The position numbers and the translations under genes were made by a program. DNA of 44,620 nt, from contig JAGZJD010000016.1 in assembly GCA_018365895.1 (NCBI GenBank), forward strand, positions 1 to 44,620, written 5' to 3'. This DNA comes from Lachnospiraceae bacterium. Its GTDB lineage: Bacteria > Bacillota_A > Clostridia > Lachnospirales > Lachnospiraceae. The notes under the pieces are model-generated. The model saw only the letters and a list, made by a program, of their open reading frames with translations, searched no databases and had not been told where the DNA came from. Shown here one piece after another: positions 1 to 8,376 of this stretch (its first letter is position 1; each line of letters starts with the position of its first letter).

Positions 1-536
1 TGTTTCTGGACGGAGCAAGAATGGGATATGGGCTTTGTGCAGAACATACGGATGTAACTCTCCCTGTGATTGCACAAAATACTGATGTATTCTATATTGG
101 AGGAACGAAAGTGGGAGCGCTGTTTGGAGAGGCAGTCGTATTTCCGAATCAGGCGTTAGCAGAGGATTTCCGTTATATCATAAAACAGAAAGGCGGAATG
201 CTTGCGAAAGGACGGTTTCTTGGAATCCAGTTTCTGGAATTGTTCCGTGATGGACTGTATTTTGAAATTTCCAAACATGCAATTGAGATGGCGATGATTT
301 TGAAGCATGGCGTACAGACACTTGGGATTCCGTTTTTTATGGAAAGCGATACAAATCAGCAATTTCTGATTCTGCCGGAAGAAAAGATCCGTGCGCTGAG
401 AGAAGAGTATAGTTTTGCCTATATTCAGCCATATGACGAGAATTCAGGTGTGATCCGATTCTGTACGAGCTGGGCAACAAAAGAATGTGATGTAAGAAAG
501 CTTCTGGAAGATTTGGAGAAGCTTATGGCACAATAG
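1..536 (+). CDS. Low-specificity L-threonine aldolase, C-terminal part
   Basis: The gene enters from the left edge; the reading frame is open from base 3, so the N-terminus lies outside the window. These are PLP enzymes that cleave L-threonine or allo-threonine to glycine and acetaldehyde in the cytosol. Visible family marks are FLDGARMGYGL at the very start and IGGTK at bases 96-110, whose lysine (codon 108-110) is in the place of the PLP Schiff-base lysine. The rest matches the small C-terminal domain of the fold-type I beta-eliminating lyase family and ends at a normal TAG. The next gene begins about 20 bases downstream, so the two may share a transcript. Family assignment is firm; substrate preference cannot be read from the fragment. 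Confidence 0.88.
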   Translation, partial: FLDGARMGYGLCAEHTDVTLPVIAQNTDVFYIGGTKVGALFGEAVVFPNQALAEDFRYIIKQKGGMLAKGRFLGIQFLELFRDGLYFEISKHAIEMAMILKHGVQTLGIPFFMESDTNQQFLILPEEKIRALREEYSFAYIQPYDENSGVIRFCTSWATKECDVRKLLEDLEKLMAQ

Positions 537-556
537 CAGAAGAGAGGAAATGCATG

Positions 557-895
557 ATGAGATTTGTGACTGGTGGCGCATGCCAGGGAAAACATGCTTT
601 TGTCAGTGAAAAATTTCCACAGGAGATGTGCATTACGATAAAAGAAGAACAGATATTGGAAAATATGTCTGCTGGTATTGATACGATTTTGCAGCTCCAA
701 AAAGAAATTGTAGCAGCTGAACTTCCAGAGAGACAGGCTATCGTGATTATGAACGAAACCGGAAGTGGGATTACGCCCATGGAGCTATCCCAGAGAAAGC
801 TTCGGGATGAGATGGGAAAGATAGGATGCGCCCTTGCGGCAGAAGCAGAAGAAGTTTATCGCGTGATTGCAGGAATTGGGATTCGGATTAAATAA
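557..895 (+). CDS. Short CobU-like (adenosylcobinamide kinase/guanylyltransferase family) protein
   Basis: About 112 residues, against roughly 180 for full-length CobU. The N-terminus MRFVTGGACQGK resembles the CobU P-loop (VTGGARSGKS), but the residue after the lysine is His instead of Ser. The C-terminal half, from NETGSGI near residue 75 through RLKDEMG-like and AAEAEEVYRVIAGIGIRIK segments, matches the CobU C-terminus (NEVGxGIVP, AAxADEVYxVxAGxPxxLK) well. The central part that in CobU carries the guanylate-accepting histidine region is short and not recognisable. An ATG at 554 is also possible; 557 gives better spacing (9 bases) to AGAGG at 543-547. It may be a reduced enzyme, a regulatory homologue or a relic. 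No cobinamide genes lie next to it. Confidence 0.6.
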   Translation: MRFVTGGACQGKHAFVSEKFPQEMCITIKEEQILENMSAGIDTILQLQKEIVAAELPERQAIVIMNETGSGITPMELSQRKLRDEMGKIGCALAAEAEEVYRVIAGIGIRIK

Positions 896-923
896 AATAG
901 CTGCAGGAAGCTCCTGTAGTATA

Positions 924-964
924 TAAAATCAGCCGGCGCTTAACGCTTCCGGCTGATTTTTTGT
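924..964. terminator. Bidirectional rho-independent terminator
   Basis: Perfect inverted repeat AAATCAGCCGG (926-936) / CCGGCTGATTT (949-959). A T-run follows on the plus strand and an A-rich stretch precedes it, which becomes a T-rich tail on the minus strand. It sits between the convergent CobU-like gene and pbuX and can end both transcripts. Confidence 0.85.
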
Positions 965-973
965 TTGATTTTA

Positions 974-2302
974 TTATGATTTTTTTCTTTTCGTTATCTG
1001 TTCTTTTGGAAGAATTGTGTTTAAAAGAATTGCCATGATCGTTGTAATAACTACTGGGGATTTTCCAAAGACAGTTGTTACCCATGCCGGAAAATGTGCA
1101 AGAGAATCAGAACATTGTGTGATTCCCATGCCGAGAGCAACGGAAAGACCGACAATAGAAGTATTACGGTAAGTTAATGGCTGCTGTACAACTAACTTGA
1201 TTCCGGTCATAGCAATTGTTGCGAATACAGAGATGGTAGCTCCGCCCAGTACACACTGTGGAATGGTTGTTAAAAGGGCAGAAAATTTTGGCATCAGTCC
1301 GGCAAAGAGGATGATGACCGCTGCAAGACCGAGAACAATTCGATTGACAACTTTTGTGGAAGCAACAATACCAACATTCTGGCTGAAGGTTGCGGTAGGA
1401 AGACCGCCAAAAAGAGCACCGAAAATATTTGTACAGCCGTAAGCAACAATGCCTCCGGAGAGTTCTTTGTCTGTTGGCTCGCGGTCGAGACCGCCACCTG
1501 TAGTTGCGGAAAAGTCACCGATTGCCTGAACGGAATTGATTACAAAGAGTAACACGATTGTAATGATAGCGGAAGGTTCAAAGTTTAATCCAAAATGCAG
1601 CGGACTTGGAATCTGAAACAGACCGGCTTTAGAAACTGCTGAAAAATTAATCATTCCAAAACATGCAGAAACAAGATAGCCAACAATCATTCCTATAAGA
1701 ATGGAAGAAAGTTTCAGGAAACCTGTTGCAAAATGGTTTAAAGCAATTACGACTGCAAGGGTAATTCCTGCTACAAGCCAGTTTTGCCAGGAACCGTAAT
1801 CCGGTGAAGATGCGCCTCCAGCCATATATTTAACTGCAGTTGGGTAGAGTGAAAGGCCGATTGTAAATACAACAGTTCCGGTAATAAGCGGAGGGAAAAG
1901 GATTCGGAGCTTTTTAATAAAAAGTCCGACAAAGATCGCGGCGAATCCTCCAATCAGCTGCGCTCCCAAAATAGTTCCGATATCATAGCTGCCTGCAATT
2001 GCCTGCATACTTGGCAGGTAGGCAAAACTGACGCCCATAATGACCGGAAGACCGGAGCCAAGTTTTCCGCCAAGCGGAAAGAGCTGGATTAAAGTGGAAA
2101 TGGCAGCGATAAAGAGAGCTGCTTGAACAAGAATAACTTTGTCAGTGCCATTTAGGCCGGCGACACCGGAAATGACAATGGCAGGCGTCACACATCCAAC
2201 GATCATTGCTACTACATGTTGTAGTGCAAGCGGAAAAGCCTGAGACAATTTGGGCATTCCGTTTAGTTCAAAAACAGAAGCATATGGTTTCTTAGCTTTC
2301 AT
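974..2302 (-). CDS. pbuX: Xanthine/uracil permease (NCS2/NAT family)
   Basis: 442 residues, the normal length for NCS2 purine permeases, with about a dozen hydrophobic segments. It should import xanthine (or a related purine) with protons across the cytoplasmic membrane. Family marks are the LQH pair near residue 27 in the first helix and the NAT signature QNVGIVASTK near residue 310, which has the QNxG....T(K/R) pattern of the substrate-binding helix. A TGGGLDREP loop precedes the signature, typical of bacterial xanthine permeases. The gene lies downstream of xpt on the same strand but has its own promoter and is separated from it by a terminator-like hairpin. The nearby molybdenum hydroxylase suggests that imported purines may feed it; that link is inference. 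Confidence 0.9.
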   Translation of the reverse strand: MKAKKPYASVFELNGMPKLSQAFPLALQHVVAMIVGCVTPAIVISGVAGLNGTDKVILVQAALFIAAISTLIQLFPLGGKLGSGLPVIMGVSFAYLPSMQAIAGSYDIGTILGAQLIGGFAAIFVGLFIKKLRILFPPLITGTVVFTIGLSLYPTAVKYMAGGASSPDYGSWQNWLVAGITLAVVIALNHFATGFLKLSSILIGMIVGYLVSACFGMINFSAVSKAGLFQIPSPLHFGLNFEPSAIITIVLLFVINSVQAIGDFSATTGGGLDREPTDKELSGGIVAYGCTNIFGALFGGLPTATFSQNVGIVASTKVVNRIVLGLAAVIILFAGLMPKFSALLTTIPQCVLGGATISVFATIAMTGIKLVVQQPLTYRNTSIVGLSVALGMGITQCSDSLAHFPAWVTTVFGKSPVVITTIMAILLNTILPKEQITKRKKS

Positions 2303-2332
2303 ATAAGATTCCTCTCATTTCTAAAAATATTT

Positions 2333-2409
2333 GTAAATGCAGAATAGATTTACGCAGGATATAAAATTCCCATGCCTAAAGTATAAAAAAATCTGTTGGA
2401 AAATGTCAA
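2333..2409 (-). promoter_or_regulatory. pbuX promoter and leader
   Basis: On the minus strand TTGACA (2404-2409) and TATACT (2380-2385) are separated by 18 bases, a near-consensus sigma-A promoter. The leader of about 70 bases carries a small inverted repeat, GTAAAT/ATTTAC (2333-2338 and 2348-2353), but no purine-riboswitch core. Whether the repeat is functional is unknown. Confidence 0.7.
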
Positions 2410-2454
2410 TGAATAGGAAAGAAACAGGTTATGATAAATAATTATAAATATTAA

Positions 2455-2482
2455 TAAGCGGCACTCATAAAAGTGCCGCTTA
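2455..2482 (-). terminator. Terminator-like hairpin downstream of xpt
   Basis: Perfect 11-base inverted repeat TAAGCGGCACT (2455-2465) / AGTGCCGCTTA (2472-2482). On the minus strand it is followed by an AT-rich but not pure-T tail. It lies between xpt and the pbuX promoter and probably ends the xpt transcript. Confidence 0.7.
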
Positions 2483-2567
2483 GCTGTGTTACGCTTAGAA
2501 ATACAGAAAAACATCTGATGGATGATTCGTGTAAATTTTTATTAGAGATACAAATTAGTTATAAAAT

Positions 2568-3137
2568 CTAGCGAAAAGTCAAACTGTCATCGGTCATAGA
2601 ATCTACGATTGCCAGTGATTCTACCCGGATGCCCTGTTCACGCACTTTGTCCCCACCTTTTTGGAATCCTTTTTCAATAACGATTCCTGCACCCTCAATA
2701 GAAGCGCCGGCCTCTTTCACAAGTTCAATAAGCCCAAGCAGTGCGCATCCATTCGCAAGGAAATCATCGATGATCAAAACATGGTCATCTTCATTAAGAA
2801 ATTTTTTAGAAAGAATCACATCATAGACACGTTTGTGTGTGAATGATTCTACTTTGCTGTGATATACTTCACCGTCAATATTGATACTCTGTGTCTTTTT
2901 AGCGAAAATCACAGGTACATGAAAATACTGGGCAGCAATGCAGGCGATTCCGATACCGGATGCTTCAATAGTCAGAATTTTTGTGATCTTATCACTTGGG
3001 AAACGGCGGCGAAATTCCTTGCCGATCTCATTGATCAGATCAATGTCCATCTGATGATTTAAAAAACTGTCCACTTTCAGGACATTTCCAGGTTTGATGA
3101 CGCCATCTTTTAAAATACGTTCTTTTAAGAGCTGCAT
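2568..3137 (-). CDS. xpt: Xanthine phosphoribosyltransferase
   Basis: 189 residues, matching the usual length. It converts xanthine plus PRPP to XMP in purine salvage in the cytosol. The N-terminus [20 protein letters not shown] and the PRPP-binding loop [11 protein letters not shown] (residues 120-130) are characteristic of [12 protein letters not shown] near residue 58 is the other conserved phosphoribosyltransferase loop. Its promoter is well defined, and the leader of about 45 bases is too short for a purine riboswitch, unlike the xpt-pbuX operon of Bacillus. pbuX follows on the same strand after a hairpin, so the two purine genes probably form separate transcripts. Confidence 0.95.
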   Translation of the reverse strand: MQLLKERILKDGVIKPGNVLKVDSFLNHQMDIDLINEIGKEFRRRFPSDKITKILTIEASGIGIACIAAQYFHVPVIFAKKTQSINIDGEVYHSKVESFTHKRVYDVILSKKFLNEDDHVLIIDDFLANGCALLGLIELVKEAGASIEGAGIVIEKGFQKGGDKVREQGIRVESLAIVDSMTDDSLTFR

Positions 3138-3189
3138 AGTTATGATATCCCTTCTGAAATCTAAAATGTTAAAATTAAATTTACTTTAC

Positions 3190-3218
3190 ATAATACGCTA
3201 TCAGTTTTCGATTTTCAA
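3190..3218 (-). promoter_or_regulatory. xpt promoter
   Basis: Minus-strand TTGAAA (3213-3218) and TATTAT (3190-3195) with a 17-base spacer. The predicted start near 3183 leaves about 45 bases before the xpt ATG. Confidence 0.72.
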
Positions 3219-3309
3219 TCTTTTTTTTCATAGTTTGACAAAATATATGATAATCTGGAAGAGAGCACTTGACATTTTTTCGTGAATTTTGATTTCAAAG
3301 ATAAATATA

Positions 3310-3338
3310 TTGTAGACAGAATGAGAATATGGTATTAT
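3310..3338 (+). promoter_or_regulatory. Promoter of the molybdenum hydroxylase cluster
   Basis: TTGTAG (3310-3315) and TATTAT (3333-3338) with a 17-base spacer. Transcription would begin near 3345. A second TTGACA at 3269-3274 has no good -10 at the right distance. Confidence 0.6.
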
Positions 3339-3351
3339 GGATTAAGGTATA

Positions 3352-3386
3352 GGCTGATTTATTTTGTGGGAATAAATGGCCTTTTT
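3352..3386 (+). terminator. Terminator-like hairpin in the hydroxylase leader
   Basis: GGCTGATTTATT (3352-3363) pairs with AATAAATGGCC (3371-3381) through a 7-base loop with one bulged G, followed at once by five T (3382-3386). It lies between the predicted promoter and the first gene, so it may act as an attenuator; the +1 position is inferred. Confidence 0.55.
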
Positions 3387-3416
3387 GTATGATGTAAGGA
3401 AACAAGGAGGAATATC

Positions 3417-4193
3417 TTGATTACTATTCAGAATTATGTAAAAGCAACGAGCCTGGAAGAGGCATATGAATTGAATCAGAAACGATCCTGCCGGATTCTT
3501 GGCGGAATGATGTGGATGCGACTTGGAACTGCCAATGTGCAGACGGTTGTAGATTTGTCTGGGTTGGGACTGGATCAGATAGAAGAAACAGAAGAAGATT
3601 TTTCTATTGGATGCATGGTAAGCCTGCGGGAGATGGAAATTCATCAAGGGCTGAATAAATATTTTCACGGCGCAATTGCTGATTGTGTGAAAGACATTAT
3701 CGGAGTTCAATTTCGAAATCAGGCAACGATAGGCGGTTCTGTATTTGGACGGTTTGGATTTTCAGATATCCTGACATGCCTTCTGGCGCTGGATACGTCT
3801 GTGGAACTTTATAAGGGTGGTTTAGTTCCGCTTGCGGAATTTATTAAAATGAAACGGGATAACGATATTTTAGTGCGGATTCGGATTCGAAAAGATGGAA
3901 GAAGCATTTGCTATTTAGCTGAGCGAATTGCAAAAACAGATTTTCCGGTAATTGCAGCAGCTGCTGCGGTAAAGGAAAATCAAGTCTTTATTTCTATTGG
4001 TGCAAGACCAATGAAAGCAGCGCTGTTTCAGACGGAACTTGCTGAATATACGGAAGAAACGATTCGTGGCTGTGCAAAAGAGGCTGCTCAGTCTATGTCT
4101 TATGGAAGTAATATGCGCGGCAGTGAAACATATCGCCGTCATCTGGCAGAGGTCTGTGTGAGAAGAGCTTTGGAAAAAGCAGCAGAACAATAG
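3417..4193 (+). CDS. Molybdenum hydroxylase FAD-binding subunit (XDH family)
   Basis: 258 residues starting at TTG, chosen because AAGGAGG (3404-3410) lies 6 bases upstream and no ATG fits. It is the FAD-binding electron-transfer subunit of a three-subunit xanthine dehydrogenase-type hydroxylase, passing electrons from the Fe-S subunit to the external acceptor. The N-terminal domain (about residues 1-160) has the PCMH-type FAD fold with ILGGMMWMRLG near residue 24 and ATIGGSVFGRFGFSDIL near residue 102 (family pattern ATxGGNI...SDLLP). The C-terminal part matches the CO-dehydrogenase flavoprotein C-terminal domain. It is followed after 7 bases by the Fe-S subunit. The substrate, purine or other heterocycle, is not determined by this subunit. 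Confidence 0.9.
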   Translation: MITIQNYVKATSLEEAYELNQKRSCRILGGMMWMRLGTANVQTVVDLSGLGLDQIEETEEDFSIGCMVSLREMEIHQGLNKYFHGAIADCVKDIIGVQFRNQATIGGSVFGRFGFSDILTCLLALDTSVELYKGGLVPLAEFIKMKRDNDILVRIRIRKDGRSICYLAERIAKTDFPVIAAAAAVKENQVFISIGARPMKAALFQTELAEYTEETIRGCAKEAAQSMSYGSNMRGSETYRRHLAEVCVRRALEKAAEQ

Positions 4194-4200
4194 GAGGAGA

Positions 4201-4680
4201 ATGATGGAACTGCATTTTATTTTAAATGGGAAACCGGTAGAGGCATTGATCAAAGCAGATACAATCCTTCTGGATCTTTTGCGTGATATGGGATGTTACA
4301 GTGTTAAACGTGGCTGTGATACAACTGGCTGTGGTCTCTGCACAGTATTGTTGGAAGAAAAACCGATTTTATCCTGTGCGATGCTGGCGGCACGAGTAGA
4401 AGGGAAACAAGTCGTAACGCTGGAAGGAATGAAGGAAGAGGCAGAGCGTTTCGGAAAGTTTTTGGCAGCGGAAGGTGCGGAACAGTGCGGTTATTGTACG
4501 CCGGGAATGATTATGAATATTTTTGCTATGGAGCGCGAACTTGTGCATCCGACCGAGGAGGAGATTAAAGCATATCTGGCGGGAAATCTCTGCCGCTGCA
4601 GTGGATATATGGGGCAGCTTCGGGCAATTACAAAATACTTAAACAGAGAGGAGGTTTCAGCAGATGAAAGTGGTAAATAA
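4201..4680 (+). CDS. Molybdenum hydroxylase [2Fe-2S] subunit (XDH family)
   Basis: 159 residues, typical for the small subunit. It carries two [2Fe-2S] clusters that move electrons from the molybdenum site to FAD. The N-terminal plant-ferredoxin-like domain has C39, C44, C47 and C59 (CX4CX2CX11C), and the C-terminal helical domain has C96, C99, C131 and C133 (CGYC and CRC), so all eight ligands are present. AGGAGG overlaps the end of the preceding spacer just before ATGATG; the second ATG at 4204 is an equally possible start. Its last 17 bases overlap the next gene, which indicates translational coupling of the subunits. Confidence 0.95.
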   Translation: MMELHFILNGKPVEALIKADTILLDLLRDMGCYSVKRGCDTTGCGLCTVLLEEKPILSCAMLAARVEGKQVVTLEGMKEEAERFGKFLAAEGAEQCGYCTPGMIMNIFAMERELVHPTEEEIKAYLAGNLCRCSGYMGQLRAITKYLNREEVSADESGK

Positions 4681-6949
4681 AGCGATTCCGAAAGTGGATG
4701 CGAAGGCCATTGTAACAGGAAAGCCGATTTATACAGATGATCTGGCGCCAAAAGACTGCCTTGTAATCAAGTTACTGCGAAGTCCTCACGCACATGCAGT
4801 AATCCGTTCAATTGATACATCAAGAGCAGAGAGTGTTCCAGGAATTGAAAAGATTTTTACATATCAAGATTGTCCGGGAACGAGATTTACTTTAGCAGGT
4901 CAGACGTATCCGGAGCCAAGCCCACATGACCGTTTGATTCTGGATCGCCATGTGCGGTTTGTCGGAGATCCGGTGGCAATTATTGCAGGAAGGGACGAAA
5001 CCTGCATAAAGAAAGCAATGCGGCTGATGAAAGTGGACTATGATCTGTTGGAACCAATTCTTGATTTCCATGAAGCAAAAGATCATCCGGTGCTGATTCA
5101 TCCGGAGGAAAACTGGGAAGCGCTTTGTCCGGTAGGAGCAGATAATAAAAGAAATCTCTGCGCGCATGATGAATGCGGTGAAGGTGACGTGGAACAAGTG
5201 TTATCAGAATGTGATTATGTGGTTGATGAAGTTTATCACACGAAAGCAAATCAGCAGGCGATGATGGAAAATTTTTGCGCTTATTCTTATATAGATACTT
5301 ATGAGAGACTGACAGTCGTGTCTTCTACACAGGTACCTTTTCACGTGCGGAGAATTCTTGGAATTGCGCTGGAGATTCCAAAATCTAAAGTACGGATTGT
5401 AAAACCTCGTATCGGTGGAGGATTTGGAGCAAAACAGACGGCAGTTATGGAGATCTATCCTGCATTTGTTACATGGATGACTGGGAAACCATCGAAACTC
5501 GTATTTACGAGAGAAGAATCTATGACAGCGTCGTCTCCGCGGCATGAGATGGAGATGCATGTGCGGGTTGGAGCAGATAAAAATGGACGTATCCGTGCGA
5601 TTGATCTGTATACACTGTCAAATACAGGCGCATACGGAGAACATGGTCCGACAACAGTAGGATTATCAGGACACAAATCTATTCCATTATACGGTAAGCT
5701 AGATGCGTTCCGCTTCAATTATGATGTTGTATATACAAATGTTATGTCAGCAGGAGCCTATCGTGGATACGGGGCAACGCAGGGCATTTTTGCAGTAGAA
5801 TCTGCAGTGAATGAGCTGGCAGAAAAAATGGGTGTGGATCCAGTAAAACTTCGAGAAGAAAATATGGTTCGGGAAGGACAAGTTATGCCGGCTTATTATG
5901 GAGAGCGAACAGATAGCTGTGCACTTGACCGCTGTATGGAACGAGCGAAGGAAATGATTGGCTGGAATGATAAATATCCGTATCGCGATATGGGAAATGG
6001 AAAAGTACGCGGAGTTGGTGTAGCAATGGCGATGCAGGGCTCAGGTATTTCCAATGTAGATACCGGTTCTGTAACGCTGAAAATGAATGATGATGGCTTC
6101 TACAGCCTGATGATCGGGGCAACGGATATGGGAACCGGATGCGATACCATTCTGGCTCAGATGGCATCTGACTGTATGGATTGCGATATGGATAATATTA
6201 TTGTATCAGGAGTTGATACAGATGTGTCACCGTATGACTGTGGTTCTTATGCTTCCAGTACGACTTATGTAACAGGAATGGCAGTTATGAAAGCAAGCAC
6301 GGAGCTTCGGGAGCGGATTACAAGGCGTGGAGCAAAGATGCTGCAGTGCGCGCAGGAAGAAGTAGAATTTAATGGAACGTCTGTCGTATGTTTAAAAACA
6401 GGTGAGGAAGTTACGTTGAAAGAACTGGCAAATGCATCTCTCTGTGCGAATGATGAAGCGCTTGAAGTAACAGCGGCTCATTATTCTCCAACATCACCGC
6501 CGCCGTTTATGGTTGGTATGGCAGAGGTTGAAGTGGATATGGAGACAGGAAAGGTAACACCGATTGATTATGTGGCAGTAGTAGACTGCGGAACGGTTAT
6601 TAATCCGGCTCTTGCGCGCGTGCAGACAGAAGGAGGTATTGCTCAGGGAATCGGTATGGCACTTTATGAAGATGTTGTATACAATGCCAAAGGAAAAGAT
6701 CTTAGCAATTCTTTTATGCAATACAGAATTCCGACAAGGCTGGATGTGGGGGAAATCCGTGTTGATTTTGAGAGCAGTTATGAGCCAAGCGGTCCGTTTG
6801 GAGCAAAGTCTATTGGTGAGATTGTAATTAATACGCCATCTCCGGCTATCGCAAGTGCCGTTAGTCATGCAACGGGAGGACATTTCCGTGAGCTTCCGAT
6901 TACACCGGAGAAAGTATACTGCGAAATGCAGAAAGAGAAAGCACAGTAA
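4664..6949 (+). CDS. Molybdenum hydroxylase molybdopterin-binding catalytic subunit (XDH family)
   Basis: 761 residues, the usual size of a free-standing XdhA/CoxL-type large subunit. It hydroxylates a heterocycle, probably a purine, using water at a Mo-pterin centre. The N-terminal a/b hammerhead domain starts at IPKVDAKAIVTGKPIYTDD, and the Mo-pterin domains carry GGGFGAKQ near residue 250 and AYRGYGATQG near residue 365. Near the C-terminus GAKSIGE supplies the catalytic glutamate, E719. No in-frame TGA is present, so selenium, if used, would be a labile ligand and not selenocysteine. The YqeB and YqeC genes downstream argue for such a selenium-dependent hydroxylase. Xanthine dehydrogenase, purine hydroxylase or nicotinate-type activity are all possible. 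Confidence 0.9.
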   Translation: MKVVNKAIPKVDAKAIVTGKPIYTDDLAPKDCLVIKLLRSPHAHAVIRSIDTSRAESVPGIEKIFTYQDCPGTRFTLAGQTYPEPSPHDRLILDRHVRFVGDPVAIIAGRDETCIKKAMRLMKVDYDLLEPILDFHEAKDHPVLIHPEENWEALCPVGADNKRNLCAHDECGEGDVEQVLSECDYVVDEVYHTKANQQAMMENFCAYSYIDTYERLTVVSSTQVPFHVRRILGIALEIPKSKVRIVKPRIGGGFGAKQTAVMEIYPAFVTWMTGKPSKLVFTREESMTASSPRHEMEMHVRVGADKNGRIRAIDLYTLSNTGAYGEHGPTTVGLSGHKSIPLYGKLDAFRFNYDVVYTNVMSAGAYRGYGATQGIFAVESAVNELAEKMGVDPVKLREENMVREGQVMPAYYGERTDSCALDRCMERAKEMIGWNDKYPYRDMGNGKVRGVGVAMAMQGSGISNVDTGSVTLKMNDDGFYSLMIGATDMGTGCDTILAQMASDCMDCDMDNIIVSGVDTDVSPYDCGSYASSTTYVTGMAVMKASTELRERITRRGAKMLQCAQEEVEFNGTSVVCLKTGEEVTLKELANASLCANDEALEVTAAHYSPTSPPPFMVGMAEVEVDMETGKVTPIDYVAVVDCGTVINPALARVQTEGGIAQGIGMALYEDVVYNAKGKDLSNSFMQYRIPTRLDVGEIRVDFESSYEPSGPFGAKSIGEIVINTPSPAIASAVSHATGGHFRELPITPEKVYCEMQKEKAQ

Positions 6950-6951
6950 AA

Positions 6952-8370
6952 ATGAACGGAAAGATACATGTGATTTTGTTGGCAGCAGGAAACAGCATAA
7001 GATTTGGCAGCAATAAACTGTTGCATAAGATAGATGGGAAACCGCTCTACCAGTTTCTTCCGGATACATTAAAGAAAGTGAAAAGCTGTGATGGAGTACA
7101 CTGTATTGTAAGCCAATATAAGGAAATTCTTGAACAAATGGAAGAACGCGGATACCAATGTGTAAAAAATGACAAGCCGGAAGATGGGATTGCCCATTCT
7201 ATCCGGCTTGGAATCGAATGTCTGGAAGAAATCGGCGCTCTTAGGAAAGAAGATGCGATTTTATTTGGTGTCTGCGATCAGCCTTATGTGCAGGCGGAAA
7301 CGATTGAAGGATTACTGGAGGCTTACCGGAAAAGTAACAAGGGACTTGGATGTCTCTCTAAAGACGGAAGACTTGGAAATCCAGCTGTATTTGGGACAGC
7401 TTATGTGAGTGAATTAAAGACATTGATGAAGGATCAGGGAGGCAAGAAGGTCATTAACAGACACTTGGAAGATCTTTGTCAGTGGGAAGTGGTCTCCTCA
7501 TTGGAACTGGAAGATATCGATTGTAAAGAAGCGCTGAACTTCCTTCAAAATATAGGAAAAGATCAGAAAAAAAATTTGTATTTTCGTATCCCGGAAGCGA
7601 TGTGGCAATTTCAAAAAAACAAATGTATGCCTCGGCAAAGTACACAGTTTTCCTGCTATAGAGAACGAGGTGATATGAGAGAATTTCTGCAGCATACCGG
7701 ATTGCCAGAAGTTACAAAAGCAACGGTTGCGCTTGTCGGTGCCGGTGGGAAAACAACATTTGCTTATAGATTGGCAGAAGCGTTGCGAGCAGAAGGAAAG
7801 GCGGTACTTGTCAGTACAACTACTCATATGAGAGAAACAAAAGAACACTGTTTTATATGGCGGGAGGAATCGGAGGCAGAAGTTCAGCTCAAAAATTTGA
7901 AAAAATGTATAGAAACTCCGGCGGTTTGGACAGTGGGGAGAAAGGCAGAAGATGGAAAGATAAAAAGTCTGCCGGAAGAGGTGATGGAAGAACTTAGGAA
8001 ATGGGAGATGCTTCTCCTTTTGGAGGCAGATGGAGCAAAAGAACGTTTTGCGAAGATGCCGGCAGAACATGAGCCGGTGATTCCAAAGGGAACAGACTTA
8101 GTAATCGGATTGACGAGTTGGATGGCAATCGGGCAGAAAGTAGGAATGGCACACCGATCTGAACTTGTGAAAGAATTTTTGGGAAAAACGGAAGAAGAAC
8201 TTTTAACAGAAGATGACTTGTTTTTGATTATGACAAGTAGCAGAGGACTTAAGAAAAATGTATCTGGCGCTTTTGTGTCGGTATTGAACCGCTGTCCAAA
8301 AGATTGGTGGCCGAAAGAGAAACAAAACTGGGCAGAGCAGGGAATAATTTTGTGTGAAGAAATGGAGTGA
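6952..8370 (+). CDS. Fusion of MocA-like nucleotidyltransferase and YqeC selenium-hydroxylase accessory protein
   Basis: 472 residues in one uninterrupted frame. Residues 1 to about 195 are a MobA/MocA-like nucleotidyltransferase with LLAAGNSIRFGSNK (residues 9-22) and CDQPYV near residue 106; such proteins attach CMP to molybdopterin for XDH-type enzymes. Residues from about 240 to the end match YqeC, the putative selenium-dependent hydroxylase accessory protein, with a P-loop-like GAGGKTT near residue 263, STTTHM near 285 and LLLEADGAK near 355. The start lies 2 bases after the stop of the catalytic subunit with no spacer, implying coupled translation. In most genomes I know of the two activities are separate genes. 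The YqeC role in selenium insertion is inferred from gene neighbourhoods and is not proven biochemically. Confidence 0.85.
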   Translation: MNGKIHVILLAAGNSIRFGSNKLLHKIDGKPLYQFLPDTLKKVKSCDGVHCIVSQYKEILEQMEERGYQCVKNDKPEDGIAHSIRLGIECLEEIGALRKEDAILFGVCDQPYVQAETIEGLLEAYRKSNKGLGCLSKDGRLGNPAVFGTAYVSELKTLMKDQGGKKVINRHLEDLCQWEVVSSLELEDIDCKEALNFLQNIGKDQKKNLYFRIPEAMWQFQKNKCMPRQSTQFSCYRERGDMREFLQHTGLPEVTKATVALVGAGGKTTFAYRLAEALRAEGKAVLVSTTTHMRETKEHCFIWREESEAEVQLKNLKKCIETPAVWTVGRKAEDGKIKSLPEEVMEELRKWEMLLLLEADGAKERFAKMPAEHEPVIPKGTDLVIGLTSWMAIGQKVGMAHRSELVKEFLGKTEEELLTEDDLFLIMTSSRGLKKNVSGAFVSVLNRCPKDWWPKEKQNWAEQGIILCEEME

Positions 8371-8376
8371 AGCGCT

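Noticed and set aside
3138..3416. Purine riboswitch for xpt or the hydroxylase genes
   Set aside because: The conserved core sequences were not found on either strand.
4664..6949. Selenocysteine in the catalytic hydroxylase subunit
   Set aside because: No in-frame TGA and the catalytic regions are complete; selenium would have to be a labile ligand.
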